Shown: positions 22,767 to 36,123 of the stretch, one piece after another | Numbering within the stretch: position 1 is the first letter of the stretch | Layout of the letters: each line of letters begins with the position of its first letter | Assembly: GCA_018350325.1 (NCBI GenBank) | Contig: JAEVLN010000010.1 | Span: 1,922,001-1,986,000, forward strand | DNA from: Globodera rostochiensis | Lineage: Eukaryota > Nematoda > Chromadorea > Rhabditida > Heteroderidae | Direction: 5' to 3' | DNA: 64,000 nt | Program-made: the position numbers and the translations under genes | Notes under the pieces: model-generated | Seen by the model: the letters and a program-made list of their open reading frames with translations, nothing else | What the model was told of the DNA's origin: nothing | Databases searched by the model: none

Positions 22767-23484
22767 TATAATAAAATTTAATTGAATAAACAATTTCCTT
22801 TTTTCTGCTTTTCTGCTTTTCCTGGTGCTACAAGTAGAGAACGGACGGGATCGCGATCCCGTTAGTATTGAATTTCGCATCCAACAGCCGACCGAGTATT
22901 TTTTTGAATTGTTCCGGATTGATCGACATCGGGATTTTGGAATTTCGGGATTGGATTGGGATTGGAAAAACAGTTTATCCGGTGTCCACTATAAAGATGC
23001 TAAAAATGACAAAATAAACATTTCACACACTTTCATAATTAGGGCACGGATTATAACCCAATAATTAACATTTTTAAATTTTTTAGCACTTTCTATGAAA
23101 AGCAATTTGATCTTTACGGATTCGTCCATATATTTCATTCATATCGGAAATCACGCGTTGCAATGTGCAAGATTCAAAACCTGTTACGCAAATTGCTCAT
23201 TTTGATGGCGTAAGGAATGTGAATTTACCCGTTTTCTTTGTTTGAAATTTAAATTTTGCTGATCCATCATTAATCCAAAATCATTTAAAAGGACAAAGAA
23301 ATGCGTGGAAAATTGTAGTCTTAAACAGTTTAAATAATAATAAAAATATTTTATGTAATAAATTTTCTCAAAAGGTTTGAAATTTTTGTAATTCTATTGC
23401 TTTTCTTTAATTTAATATGATTAATTTTTAAATAATTCAACTAATTCTAACAGTATTAAAATATAATTTAGTCTTATAGCAAAA
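22767..23484. other. Intergenic region between AP-2 and the small secreted gene
   Basis: It contains GGGATCGCGATCCCG (about 22847), next to TAGAGAACGG at 22833, which resembles another MITE end. TAGGGCACGG at 23039 may be a further end. No matching flanks were found. The rest is AT-rich. Confidence 0.4.
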
Positions 23485-23980
23485 ATGGCTAATTTTTTGC
23501 CATTCTTTCTGTTTGTTTCATTCTTTTTGATGATCACCGAATCAAATGGTTCCGGCATTTTTGACGAAATGCGTACATGGCGTGTGCACCACCGACTGCG
23601 CAGATTGGAAGAGAAGTGCGAGTTCTGTTGTGAAGCGTAAGAAAGATTTAATTTAAAAATATTTAAATTTGTATTCCAAACAAATTAACAACAATTTCTT
23701 TTTTAATTGAAGAAACATAAGCCCGGATGCATTTGAGCGCAAAAATTTGTGCCGAAACGAATGTCCAACACTGGCGCGCATCAATATGGCCAAATTTGAA
23801 TCTGGCGATCCGCTTATTGAAATTTGTCCGCTAATGGTTCGTGGCATTGGCGGATATGGACGCGGCGGAATTGGAGGATATGAGCGCGGCGGAGTCGGAG
23901 AATATGGGCACCGCCGCATCGGCGATGGCCCAGTTGCGGCTGCTGACGCACAGCGTGCCGACACGTCGCAGTCACCTTGA
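23485..23980 (+). CDS. Small secreted cysteine- and glycine-rich protein
   Basis: Two exons, 23485-23636 and 23713-23980, joined at phase 2 by an intron with GTAAG donor and TTGAAG acceptor, give about 139 residues. The first 22 or so (MANFLPFFLFVSFFLM then ITESNG) are a typical signal peptide. The mature part has clustered cysteines (CEFCCEA, then NLCRNECP and EICP). It ends in a Gly-rich region with GIGGYGRGG and GIGGYERGG repeats. No membrane segment follows, so export from the cell is likely. I do not recognise the family. Small secreted proteins of this kind are common effector candidates in plant-parasitic nematodes, but nothing in the sequence shows a host role. Confidence 0.7.
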
Positions 23981-25589
23981 GCTTACTGTACCTGCTACGA
24001 CGAAGACTATGAAATACCGTAGTTAATTAATTATTTCGAATACTTATTTTTTTGATGCATTGACATTTTTTATGTATGTGTCATTTTAGTTGCATATTAA
24101 AGCCTTTTTGCAGTCGAAAGTTTCCAAGCATTTTGAGATATAGTAACTGAAATTTTACCTAAGATTAAGTTTTGTAGCTATTGTTGTTCCGTGCCCATCC
24201 CTCCTTAATCATGACACCTTCAAACAAAGTCACTAAAGATATATAATTAAATGCCGCGAAACGTCTAATTACATTGAATAATTTTAATATGGCAACCAGA
24301 GCAGGTTGTGCATAGTTCATTAACGTATGTGTCCATTTGTTCTGGGAGTATATTATTGTAAATGTTTAATTTGTTAGTTTTAATTAATTGCTTGATAGCA
24401 TTGCGCAATCTGACGAAAAATAACCAAAGTTGGTGGGGAGATCTGGATTTTCTTTCTTATATGGCCAACGAACAAATAACGGCCTTCTTCAAATTTAGCA
24501 TTTTTATTGAAATGCATAACAGCTGCATCTTCATTAGAGACCGGGTTTTTGAAAAAGTCGGGATCAGAATCATTATTTAGAAATGATCAGCAGGATCAGG
24601 ATTTTTTTCAAAAGTTTTGAATTTTTACTTTTTACGAAATTAGGGTCCAAAATGATCGGTGAAGACAGGTCGCGCTTCAAAGTTTGGGGGTAATTCTGTG
24701 TTGTCGAACGCACTATCGATTTCTTTTGAATCGCGTTTTGGAGTTCGATAATATTTCCTTTCCTCTGCGGGAATAACTGGAGGTCGATCTTCTTAGGTTG
24801 GGTGCTTTACACTGGAAGATCGGACGTCTTCTTCAGTAATTGGGCGGTACACTTTTGATCTGTGAGGAACCTTTGATGATGGGTCAAATTATCCAGGTGC
24901 TTGTTGACCAGTGGCTGGACGTCACCGGTCCCTGAGTCCGCGTCACGCGTCAGCGTAATTTTTTTAGAAAAGCCAGTGACGGCGTCAGCGTAATATAGGT
25001 CATGATGCCGCTCAAAAACGACGTAATTTGCGTAATCGGCGTAACTGGTTAAAAAAACTAAAACCAGAAAAAGAAATCGGACCTTTTATAGCCTTTGTGC
25101 TAATGACATAGAATTTTGGTCGGCATTTTTGGTCCAAATAGTGTGCGGTTAGAGCAGGGGTCGTTTTTATGCGCTATCGCCGGCTCGGTCGATATTTGGC
25201 CGTCCTTTTGCATTTGTTTCAACATTCATTTCATTTATCATTTAATTCAAATTTTATTAATTTATAATTTTTTCATATTTTGTTTTTATTCTTTAGATTT
25301 TAATTGATTTATTAGCGAATTTTCTCGCGCTCACGACAAATGAGACTAATATTATTATTGCTATCAATTTCCTGCCAATACAATTTGTTGATTCTGCGTA
25401 GAATAGACGTAAACAATCATCTATAAAACGAACCATATTGATTAATAATAGATAAAAAATAAAATGAGTGAATATAAGATTAACATTCGCATTTAAACAT
25501 TGTTAACATTGCAAAAAATAAAATAAAATTTAAAATTGCTTCCACCTCAGCAGTAGGATTAGCAAAACTCGGATTATAATTTTTTATTT
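23981..25589. other. Gene-free stretch
   Basis: It holds a possible MITE end TAGAGACCGGG at 24536 and a cluster of GTCAGCGTAAT/GCGTCACGCG words at about 24905-25050 opened by CAGTGGCTGG. From about 25320 to 25510 there is a partial copy of the conserved block that precedes G1. No gene is supported. Confidence 0.45.
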
Positions 25590-25860
25590 AAATGTCTTGG
25601 GTCGTGTGACCCGAGAAAAAATTCGACTATGTCTACAAAATAATCATTTAATTTGCGTCTAAAATCATTGAATTAAGCAAATGCAAAATTATCATTTTTT
25701 AATCATTTTAAATGACATTTTCTGCTGGAAATGAGACTAATATTTTTGCTATCAATTTCCTCCCAATACAATTTGTTGATTTTGAGTAGATATACATAAT
25801 CAATCATCTATGAAAACGAACCATATTGGTTAAAAAATGAGTGTACCTATATAAGATTGC
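25590..25860 (+). promoter_or_regulatory. Conserved 5' block upstream of G1
   Basis: The block from CTTGGGTCGTGTGACCCGAG to ATGAGTGTA-CCTATATAAGATT recurs upstream of G3 (about 45376) and G6 (about 60149), but not before G2, G4 or G5. It includes the dyad GGGTCGTGTGACCC. Its spread with gene copies is seen; promoter activity is inferred only. Confidence 0.5.
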
Positions 25861-26037
25861 CGGATGCTGGACTTTTTGGCGAAAATCCGAAATTTATCCA
25901 GACATTTAGAAAAATTGTACCGTATTTTGAAAATTTTGGTCGTACGTGGACAAAGGACCAAAAGGTTCACAAAATGTCCCATGCCAACGAATATTAAAAT
26001 ACATTCATTTCTATATTTTGGTTGCAAATCTCTTAAC

Positions 26038-26128
26038 TAAGGCTGTCGGTTTCAAGCCGAACCAAACCGAGACAGAAAACCGACATTTTTCGGTTCGGTT
26101 AACCGACTTTTTGAAACCGACAGCCTTA
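26038..26128. mobile_element. hAT-like MITE, 91 bp, CGGTTT words
   Basis: Inverted ends TAAGGCTGTCGGTTTCAA and TTGAAACCGACAGCCTTA are perfect over 18 bp. Flanking octamers CTCTTAAC and CTCTTATC match at 7 of 8 positions. The interior holds CGGTTCGGTTAACCG. Confidence 0.88.
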
Positions 26129-26190
26129 CTCTTATCAAATTGAGTATTGATAATAATTCACTTTTGTAAATTCACATTGAATCTTAAAAT

Positions 26191-26208
26191 TTTTCGAGAT
26201 TCTCGATT
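26191..26208 (+). promoter_or_regulatory. TTCGAGATTCTCGA dyad upstream of G1
   Basis: A 14-bp dyad lies about 40 bp before the start codon. It is present at the same distance in G3 (45889) and G6 (60751) and absent from G2, G4 and G5. A TTTTAG acceptor lies between it and the ATG, which would suit trans-splicing of a leader. Confidence 0.45.
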
Positions 26209-26248
26209 TTTTTAAAAATTAATTTTAGTTGATTATTCTGCGCTATTT

Positions 26249-28085
26249 ATGTTTTGTTTTCATTATTTTATTTTTTTCTGTTTTTTCACTTACCAAATTT
26301 TGCAATTAAATGCATTTGATGAAGAACATAATGATATATTTGCCGAATTGTGGCAGAAAAGTGAAGAAATTGGCACAAAATCCGGAAAAAGTGAAGAAAC
26401 ATTACAAACTTTAAATGACAATTTTCAAAAAATTGGGAAAATTAAAAAAGAAATTGTTGTGAAAAACGAACCAAATGATTATGAAGAATTTGATAAATTT
26501 TCAAAGGAAAGACAGCAAAAAATCGTATTAAACAAAACTGTAAAGGAAGAGAAAGTTGAAAAACGGGTTAAATCCGGTGCTTTTAAATATTTCTTTATTT
26601 TAATTAAAAATGAATTTAGAATTTATGGAATTTGATCGAATCTCCGATAAAGAAGAATTCGATAATGGGGAGGATGGAGAAGAACGAAGCACGGATTCGG
26701 ATAATTCGAATTTGAAGAAAAGCTCTTCGAAATCACAAAAAGGTAAAATATCGGTAATAATTTTAACACGAATTGATTAAAGGTATTAGAAAGATTTATT
26801 CGGAAAAAGAACAACAAGAAATAATCGCGGAGTATGGTAAATTAAAAAAAGAATTCAAAACCCGGACCAAAGGAATGTCTTACAATATGAACAAAATTGA
26901 TACAAAAATTGCGCGAACATGTGGAGTCTCTCGATCAACAATTTCTAACTGGAAAAAGCACCTTGGAATTTCAAGTAAATTTTTGTTTAATTGTAAAAAC
27001 ATTATTTTAAATAACTAAATTTTGATCAGAAAAACAAAAGAATTACACTGACACTGAAAAGATGGAATTGCTGAAAAATTTTAATAAAATTAAAAAAGAA
27101 AATCAACTCCGTAAAGATGAAATTGCGCAAATGTTGAACATTCACACTACAACATTGAATCGCTGGGAAAGGGAATCTAGAGGCTTATTAGAACCTGCTG
27201 GTAATTTTACACATAAATCGCAAAAATATGTTAATCAAATTGTTCACAATTTATTTAATTGGTTTTGCTAATGTCTTTTAAGTAAATTTATAATTAAATT
27301 AACTTTTTAATTTGAATTTTAAAAAGATAAGGAATATCGTTTAAATAATTTAATAAATTATCAATTCTAATTTTAACAAGACAATTGAATGTTTGATTGG
27401 TTAGTTTTTAATTAAAGGTGTTAAAAAAATTTATTCGGAAGTAGAAAAACAAGAAATAATCGCGGAGTTTGATAAATTAAAAAAAGAAATCAAAACCCGA
27501 GCAAACGAAATGTCTTACGATATGAAAAAAATCGATGAAAAAATTGCGCAAAAATTGGGCGTTACTCGTACAACAATTTATAGTTGGAAAAAGCAATTTG
27601 GAATTTCAAGTAAATTTGTCATTTGATTGGTTAAAAGATTATTTTTAAAAATTGATTTTTTTAATTTGAATTTATTTTTAAATTGGAATTTAAAAAGCCA
27701 ACAAAATATAGTTTAAATTTAATTTAATTAACAATTTCTAAATTTTAACAAAAATTTGAGATTGATTTGTTTTTCGATTAAAGGTGTTAAAAGGATTTAC
27801 TCGGAAGTAGAAAAACAAAAAATCATCGCGGAATTTGATCAATTAAAACAAAAATTCAAAACGCGGGCAAAAGGAATGTTTTACGATATGAAAAAACTCG
27901 ATAAAAAAATTGCGCAAAAATTGGAACTTTCTCGTACAACAATTTATAATTGGAAAAAGCAATTTGGAGTAAAATTTCCAATAAAAATTAACAGTTCTGA
28001 ACGCTCAACTTCATCTACTAATTCTCTAAATGTTATACCCTGGAAATGGAATGATTTCGGAAAAAAACGGAATGAACGCATTTGA
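26249..28085 (+). CDS. G1: secreted HTH-cassette protein, six exons, intact
   Basis: Exons 26249-26576, 26620-26742, 26783-26974, 27030-27200, 27418-27609 and 27784-28085 join in one frame through five phase-1 introns, giving 435 residues. Residues 1-22 (MFCFHYFIFFCFF then TYQILQLNA) form a signal peptide. An acidic linker follows with VVKNEPNDYEEF and TVKEE, two matches to the SUMO-site pattern, and then a Ser-rich exon. Exons 3, 5 and 6 carry cassette A (IYSEVEKQ...KIAQKLELSRTTIYNWKKQFG in G1), exon 4 cassette B (EIAQMLNIHTTTLNRWERE). Both read as homeodomain-like HTH units with a conserved Trp in the last helix. The last exon adds a tail ending FGKKRNERI, a possible nuclear signal. An AG acceptor about 20 nt upstream may be a leader trans-splice site. 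The family is unknown to me; transposase-type HTH domains are the nearest resemblance. Confidence 0.82.
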
Positions 28086-28930
28086 AAAATTATAAAAGTT
28101 TTGACCATATTTTTCCTTTTTGTAAAACTTTTCCTTATTTTGCTATTCTTTAAACTTTGAAAATGTGTAATTCAACTGCTACATTTGAGCGGGTACGTCA
28201 GCTTCCTAAACCTATTAAGGCGTAGCATTTTTTAGCTGCTTTAGCTTTTCGATCTTCAATATTTTGATCACAATATGTAATTTGGACTTTCTTTTTATAT
28301 TTCTATTAGAAAATAAGAGCTCATATTTACGCTTAGAAACAACAACAAAAAAACTTTGACTTCTTAAATTTTAAATAGGTTAAGGCACTTGGCATCCTCT
28401 CGCTCCAAAAAAGCATTTTGAATACTTTTTGTTTGACCAATGTCGAATTCGGATTCGGGGGGTCGACATTCGCAAAATCCGAGTTCGGGTTTGTTACCAG
28501 ATGCTGCAAATCAAATTTTCTTGTAAGATCATACCATTTTCTCAATTTAATTATTTCGAGATTTTATATTTCTAAAAATCTCGGTGACCAATCGTTTGTC
28601 ACAGTTTGTTTCTTCACTATCATTTTCGTCACAGTTTTGGGACGGAAAGCATTTGGTGGCGTCTGTTTGGCTCTACGTGCTGGTATTTTCTGATTTATGT
28701 CACGTTATTCGTCTTTTTAGCCCAATTCATTTATCGGTATCTGGCATTAAACTGTTGGCACATTTTATATTTAATTGAATTATTGAAATTCAAATAAAAA
28801 AGCAATTTTTAGGAACAAAAAACTGTCTTCATTCAAATATTTTATTTTATTTTGAGACTAATTCAATTGTTTCCAATGATATACTGTGCAGCTTTTAACT
28901 GGCGTTTTTATGGGCATTACCTCTTAGAAC
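28086..28930. other. G1 downstream region, no gene
   Basis: AT-rich DNA. TTTTTGTAAAACTTTTCCTTATTTTGCTATTC follows the G1 stop and is shared with the ends of other copies, marking their common 3' region. Three overlapping open frames at 28584-28797 have no supporting context. Confidence 0.45.
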
Positions 28931-29400
28931 ATCAATCGATTGCGGACATTCTCGGATTAAATCTTACTGAAGCCAATTGGTGATCATCGGATATGTGAAC
29001 CGTTTTAGTGGCCATATTAATAAAAGCGTATTAATAAAATAAAAATTAATATAATTAAGGACAATTTTATGCTACTAGCATTATATTACATATCGTATTG
29101 TGCAGCATCGTTTACGCAATTACAATATATCAACATTGACTTATTTGTTAAATTTCTTCATAGATGTATAAAATTTGAAATAATTCGTTGAACACGCTAA
29201 ATGCTAGATTTTATTGACTAAAGGACAAATCAATAAACTATAAATGCCATTGATTTTATGATACCAGCATTTCTATTAAAAAACAGCAGCGCTAACATTG
29301 ACAAAGCTAACAAATAAATACTATAATTTTTCCTGCTTTTTGAACTGCCAGCCTTTCCATCAATTTCAAAACCGCCAGCAGAATAGGGAAAGGGATAGTG
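28931..29400 (+). repeat. Segmental-duplication spacer, copy 1
   Basis: The block from ATCAATCGATTGCGGACATT to GCCAGCAGAATAGGGA is shared with 54931-55390 and, in part, 48285-48570. It lies downstream of G1, G4 and G3 respectively. It marks duplication boundaries of the gene array. TAGTGCTGCACGAGACCC at 29398 resembles a further hAT-type end. Confidence 0.75.
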
Positions 29401-29499
29401 CTGCACGAGACCCAAAATTTCCCGATACTCTAGAATCGATACCGAGACCGATACCCAAAAAACCCGAGACTTTTCTCGAGTCGATAATCCAACTTCACC

Positions 29500-32400
29500 T
29501 CCGGATCCAACTCCATCTCCTGATCCAACTTCACCTCCTGATCCAACTTCATCTCCTGATCCAATTTCATCTCCTGATCCAACCTCATCTCCTGATCCAA
29601 CCTCAGCTACTGATCCAATCTAATTTCCTGATCCAACCTCATCTCCTTATCCAACTTCATCTACTGATCCAGCCTAATCTCCTGATCCAACCTCATCTCC
29701 TGATCCAACTTCATCTCTCCTGATCCACCCTCATCTCCTGATCCAACCTCATCTCCTGATTCATCCTCATCTCCTGGTCCAACTTCATCTCCTGATCCAA
29801 CCTCAGCTACTGATCCAATCTAATTTCCTGATCCAACCTCATCTCCTGATCCAACTTCATCTACTGATCCAGCCTAATCTCTTGATCCAACCTCATCTCC
29901 TGATCCAACTTCATCTCTCCTGATCCACCCTCATCTCCTGATCCAACCTCATCTCCTGACCCAACATCATCTCCAGCCCCAACATCATCTACTGATCCAA
30001 CTTCATCTCCCGATCCAACCTCATCTCCTGGTCTAACTTCATCTCATGATCCAACTTCATTTCCTGATCCAACCTCATCTCGTGATCCAACCTCATCTTC
30101 TAATCCAACCTCATCTCCTGACCCAACATCATCTCCTGATCCTACCTCATCTCGTGATCCAACCTCATCTCCTGATCCAACTTCATCTCTCCTGATCCAC
30201 CCTCATCTCCTGATCCAACCTCATCTCCTGACCCAACATCATCTCCTGATCCTACCTCATCTCGTGATCCAACCTAATCTCCTGATCCAACCTCATCTCC
30301 TGATCCAACTTCATCTCCTGATCCACCCTCATCTCCTGATCCAACCTCATCTCCTGACCCAACATCATCTACTGATCCAACTTCATCTCCCGATCCAACC
30401 TCATCTCCTGACCAACTTTATGTACTGATCCAGCCTAATCTCCTGATCCAACTTCAATCTCATCTCCTGATCCGACTTTATCTACTGATCCAACTTCATC
30501 TTCTGATCCAACTTCATCTACTGATCCAACCTATTCTCCTGATCCAACCTCATCTCCTGATTCATCCTCATCTCCTGGTCCAACTTCATCTCCTGATCCA
30601 ACCTCAGCTACTGATCCAATCTAATTTCCTGATCCAACCTCATCTCCTGATCCAACTTCATCTACTGATCCAGCCTAATCTCTTGATCCAACCTCATCTC
30701 CTGATCCAACTTCATCTCTCCTGATCCACCCTCATCTCCTGTTCCAACCTCATCTCCTGACCCAACATCATCTCCTGATCCAACCTCATCTCGTGATCCA
30801 ACCTAATCTCCTGATCCAACCTCATCTCCTGATCCAACTTCATCTCCTGATCCACCCTCATCTCCTGATCCAACCTCATCTCCTGACCCAACATCATCTA
30901 CTGATCCAACTTCATCTCCCGATCCAACCTCATCTCCTGACCAACTTTATATACTGATCCAGCCTAATCTCCTGATCCAACTTCAATCTCATCTCCTGAT
31001 CCGACTTTATCTACTGATCCAACTTCATCTTCTGATCCAACTTCATCTACTGATCCAACCTATTCTCCTGATCCAACCTCATCTCCTGATTCATCCTCAT
31101 CTCCTGGTCCAACTTCATCTCCTGATCCAACCTCAGCTACTGATCCAATCTAATTTCCTGATCCAACCTCATCTCCTGATCCAACTTCATCTACTGATCC
31201 AGCCTAATCTCTTGATCCAACCTCATCTCCTGATCCAACTTCATCTCTCCTGATCCACCCTCATCTCCTGATCCAACCTCATCTCCTGACCCAACATCAT
31301 CTCCAGACCCAACATCATCTACTGATCCAACTTCATCTCCCGATCCAACCTCATCTCCTGGTCTAACTTCATCTCATGATCCAACTTCATTTCCTGATCC
31401 AACCTCATCTCGTGATCCAACCTCATCTTCTGATCCAACCTCATCTCCTGACCCAACATCATCTCCTGATCCTACCTCATCTCGTGATCCAACCTCATCT
31501 CCTGATCCAACTTCATCTCTCCTGATCCACCCTCATCTCCTGATCCAACCTCATCTCCTGACCCAACATCATCTCCTGATCCTACCTCATCTCGTGATCC
31601 AACCTAATCTCCTGATCCAACCTCATCTCCTGATCCAACTTCATCTCCTGATCCACCCTCATCTCCTGATCCAACCTCATCTCCTGACCCAACATCATCT
31701 ACTGATCCAACTTCATCTCCCGATCCAACCTCATCTCCTGACCAACTTTATGTACTGATCCAGCCTAATCTCCTGATCTAACTTCAATCTCATCTCCTGA
31801 TCCGACTTAATCTACTGATCCAACTTCATCTTCTGATCCAACTTCATCTACTGATCCAACCTATTCTCCTGATCCAACCTCATCTCCTGATTCATCCTCA
31901 TCTCCTGGTCCAACTTCATCTCCTGATCCAACCTCAGCTACTGATCCAATCTAATTTCCTGATCCAACCTCATCTCCTGATCCAACTTCATCTACTGATC
32001 CAGCCTAATCTCTTGATCCAACCTCATCTCCTGATCCAACTTCATCTCTCCTGATCCACCCTCATCTCCTGATCCAACCTCATCTCCTGACCCAACATCA
32101 TCTCCTGACCCAACATCATCTACTGATCCAACTTCATCTCCCGATCCAACCTCATCTCCTGGTCTAACTTCATCTCATGATCCAACTTCATTTCCTGATC
32201 CAACCTCATCTCGTGATCCAACCTCATCTTCTGATCCAACCTATTCTCCTGATCCAACCTCATCTCCTGATTCATCCTCATCTCCTGGTCCAACTTCATC
32301 TCCTGATCCAACCTCAGCTACTGATCCAATCTAATTTCCTGATCCAACCTCATCTCCTGACCCAACATCATCTACTGATCCAACTTCATCTCCCGATCCA

Positions 32401-35400
32401 ACCTCATCTCCTGACCAACTTTATGTACTGATCCAGCCTAATCTCCTGATCCAACTTCAATCTCATCTCCTGATCCGACTTTATCTACTGATCCAGCCTA
32501 ATCTCCTGATCCAATTTATCTACTGATCCAACCTCAGCTACTGATCCAATCTAATTTCCTGATCCAACCTCATCTCCTGATCCAACTTCATCTACTGATC
32601 CAGCCTAATCTCTTGATCCAACCTCATCTCCTGATCCAACTTCATCTCTCCTGATCCACCCTCATCTCCTGTTCCAACCTCATCTCCTGACCCAACATCA
32701 TCTCCTGATCCAACCTCATCTCGTGATCCAACCTAATCTCCTGATCCAACCTCATCTCCTGATCCAACTTCATCCCCTGATCCACCCTCATCTCCTGATC
32801 CAACCTCATCTCCTGACCCAACATCATCTACTGATCCAACTTCATCTCCCGATCCAACCTCATCTCCTGACCAACTTTATATACTGATCCAGCCTAATCT
32901 CCTGATCCAACTTCAATCTCATCTCCTGATCCGACTTTATCTACTGATCCAACTTCATCTTCTGATCCAACTTCATCTACTGATCCAACCTATTCTCCTG
33001 ATCCAACCTCATCTCCTGATTCATCCTCATCTCCTGGTCCAACTTCATCTCCTGATCCAACCTCAGCTACTGATCCAATCTAATTTCCTGATCCAACCTC
33101 ATCTCCTAATCCAACTTCATCTACTGATCCAGCCTAATCTCTTGATCCAACCTCATCTCCTGATCCAACTTCATCTCTCCTGATCCACCCTCATCTCCTG
33201 TTCCAACCTCATCTCCTGACCCAACATCATCACCTGATCCAACCTCATCTCGTGATCCAACCTAATCTCCTGATCCAACCTCATCTCTTGATCCAACTTC
33301 ATCCCCTGATCCACCCTCATCTCCTGATCCAACCTCATCTCCTGACCCAACATCATCTACTGATCCAACTTCATCTCCCGATCCAACCTCATCTCCTGTA
33401 TACTGATCCAGCCTAATCTCCTGATCCAACTTCAATCTCATCTCCTGATCCGACTTTATCTACTGATCCAACTTCATCTTCTGATCCAACTTCATCTACT
33501 GATCCAACCTATTCTCCTGATCCAACCTCATCTCCTGATCCAACTTCATCTACTGATCCAGCCTAATCTCTTGATCCAACCTCATCTCCTGATCCAACTT
33601 CATCTCTCCTGATCCACCCTCATCTCCTGATTCAACCTCATCTCCTGACCCAACATCATCTCCTGACCCAACATCATCTACTGATCCAACTTCATCTCCC
33701 GATCCAACCTCATCTCCTGGTCTAACTTCATCTCATGATCCAACTTCATTTCCTGATCCAACCTCATCTCGTGATCCAACCTCATCTTCTGATCCAACCT
33801 ATTCTCCTGATCCAACCTCATCTCCTGATTCATCCTCATCTCCTGGTCCAACTTCATCTCCTGATCCAACCTCAGCTACTGATCCAATCTAATTTCCTGA
33901 TCCAACCTCATCTCCTGACCCAACATCATCTACTGATCCAACTTCATCTCCCGATCCAACCTCATCTCCTGACAAACTTTATGTACTGATCCAGCCTAAT
34001 CTCCTGATCCAACTTCAATCTCATCTCCTGATCCGACTTTATCTACTGATCCAGCCTAATCTCCTGATCCAATTTATCTACTGATCCAACCTCAGCTACT
34101 GATCCAATCTAATTTCCTGATCCAACCTCATCTCCTGATCCAACTTCATCTACTGATCCAGCCTAATCTCTTGATCCAACCTCATCTCCTGATCCAACTT
34201 CATCTCTCCTGATCCACCCTCATCTCCTGTTCCAACCTCATCTCCTGACCCAACATCATCTCCTGATCCAACCTCATCTCGTGATCCAACCTAATCTCCT
34301 GATCCAACCTCATCTCCTGATCCAACTTCATCTCCTGATCCACCCTCATCTCCTGATCCAACCTCATCTCCTGACCCAACATCATCTACTGATCCAACTT
34401 CATCTCCCGATCCAACCTCATCTCCTGACCAACTTTATATACTGATCCAGCCTAATCTCCTGATCCAACTTCAATCTCATCTCCTGATCCGACTTTATCT
34501 ACTGATCCAACTTCATCTTCTGATCCAACTTCATCTACTGATCCAACCTATTCTCCTGATCCAACCTCATCTCCTGATTCATCCTCATCTCCTGGTCCAA
34601 CTTCATCTCCTGATCCAACCTCAGCTACTGATCCAATCTAATTTCCTGATCCAACCTCATCTCCTGATCCAACTTCATCTACTGATCCAGCCTAATCTCT
34701 TGATCCAACCTCATCTCCTGATCCAACTTCATCTCTCCTGATCCACCCTCATCTCCTGATCCAACCTCATCTCCTGACCCAACATCATCTCCTGACCCAA
34801 CATCATCTACTGATCCAACTTCATCTCCCGATCCAACCTCATCTCCTGACCAACTTTATGTACTGATCCAGCCTAATCTCCTGATCCAACTTCAATCTCA
34901 TCTCCTGATCCGACTTTATCTACTGATCCAACTTCATCTCCTGATCCAATTTATCTACTGATCCAACTTCATCTTCTGATCCAGCCTAATCTCCTGATCC
35001 AACTTCAATCTCATCTCCTGATCCGACTTTATCTACTGATCCAACTTCATCTTCTGATCCAACTTCATCTACTGATCCAACCTATTCTCCTGATCCAACC
35101 TCATCTCCTGATTCATCCTCATCTCCTGGTCCAACTTCATCTCCTGATCCAACCTCAGCTACTGATCCAATCTAATTTCCTGATCCAACCTCATCTCCTG
35201 ATCCAACTTCATCTACTGATCCAGCCTAATCTCTTGATCCAACCTCATCTCCTGATCCAACTTCATCTCTCCTGATCCACCCTCATCTCCTGATCCAACC
35301 TCATCTCCTGACCCAACATCATCTCCTGACCCAACATCATCTACTGATCCAACTTCATCTCCCGATCCAACCTCATCTCCTGACCAACGTTATGTACTAA

Positions 35401-35869
35401 TCCAGCCTAATCTCCTGATCCAACTTCAATCTCATCTCCTGATCCGACTTTATCTACTGATCCAACTTCATCTCCTGATCCAATTTATCTACTGATCCAA
35501 CTTCATCTTCTGATCCAACCTCATCTCCTGATCCAACCTCATCTCCTGATCCAACCTCATCTTTTGATCCAACTTCACCTCCTGATCCAACCTCAGCTAC
35601 TGATTCATCCTGATCCAACCTCATCTCCTGATCCAACCTCAGCTACTGATCCAATCTATTTCTTGATACAACCTCATCTCCTGATCCAACCTAATCTTCT
35701 GATCCAACCTCATCTCCTGGTCTAACTTCATCTCATGATCCAACTTCATTTCCTGATCCAACCTCATCTCGTGATCCAACCTAATCTCCTGATTCAACCT
35801 CAGCTACTGATTCATCTCCTGATCCAACCTCATCTTCTGATCCAACCTCATCTCCTGATCCAACCTCAT
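29500..35869. repeat. 18-bp satellite array with higher-order repeats, block 1
   Basis: About 350 units of an 18-bp word close to CTCATCTCCTGATCCAAC fill 6.4 kb. Variants recur in the same order. The 1,558-bp stretch starting at 32120 is repeated from 33678, and a 529-bp spacing also recurs (32642, 33171). Because 18 is a multiple of three and the word lacks stops in some frames, six-residue peptide repeats appear on both strands. I regard these as not coding: no start or splice context, and stops interrupt at random. Confidence 0.95.
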
Positions 35870-36104
35870 TGTTCGGGAGGAAAGATATTTGAATTGGCGT
35901 AATGTTTTATCATTTCCCGCCAATGATCATTGACCAATTGACCGCCCATAAAATAGCGTCCCTTTCCCCCATCCTCGCTCACTTCATTCCTTTCACATAT
36001 TTGTTTGCACCCAACTTGACCCAATCAATATTCCCATCTTTGTTCGATCCCTCATTTCCTCTCCGAATAAATATTCCTTTCAATTCGGACTTTGGGTCGT
36101 AACA
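35870..36104 (+). repeat. 5' LTR
   Basis: 235 bp, starts TGTTCGGGAGG and ends GGGTCGTAACA. CATAAAATAGCG (about 35936-35960) and AATAAATATTCC near the end could serve as a TATA-like box and a polyadenylation signal. No difference from the 3' LTR was seen. Confidence 0.95.
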
Positions 36105-36106
36105 AT

Positions 36107-36123
36107 TGGCGACGCCTTGCAGC
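36107..36123 (+). other. Primer binding site
   Basis: TGGCGACGCCTTGCAGC starts 2 nt after the LTR. The leading TGG is complementary to the CCA end of a tRNA. I cannot assign the primer tRNA without a tRNA set of the host. Confidence 0.7.

Noticed and set aside
29298..35636. Long LIQPHL- and LDQEM-type repeat frames on both strands
   Set aside because: They arise from an 18-bp satellite word that is a multiple of three. No start, splice or composition evidence supports translation.
29500..35869. Regular short repeats that could suggest a CRISPR array
   Set aside because: Units are contiguous 18-mers without unique spacers, in a eukaryotic genome.
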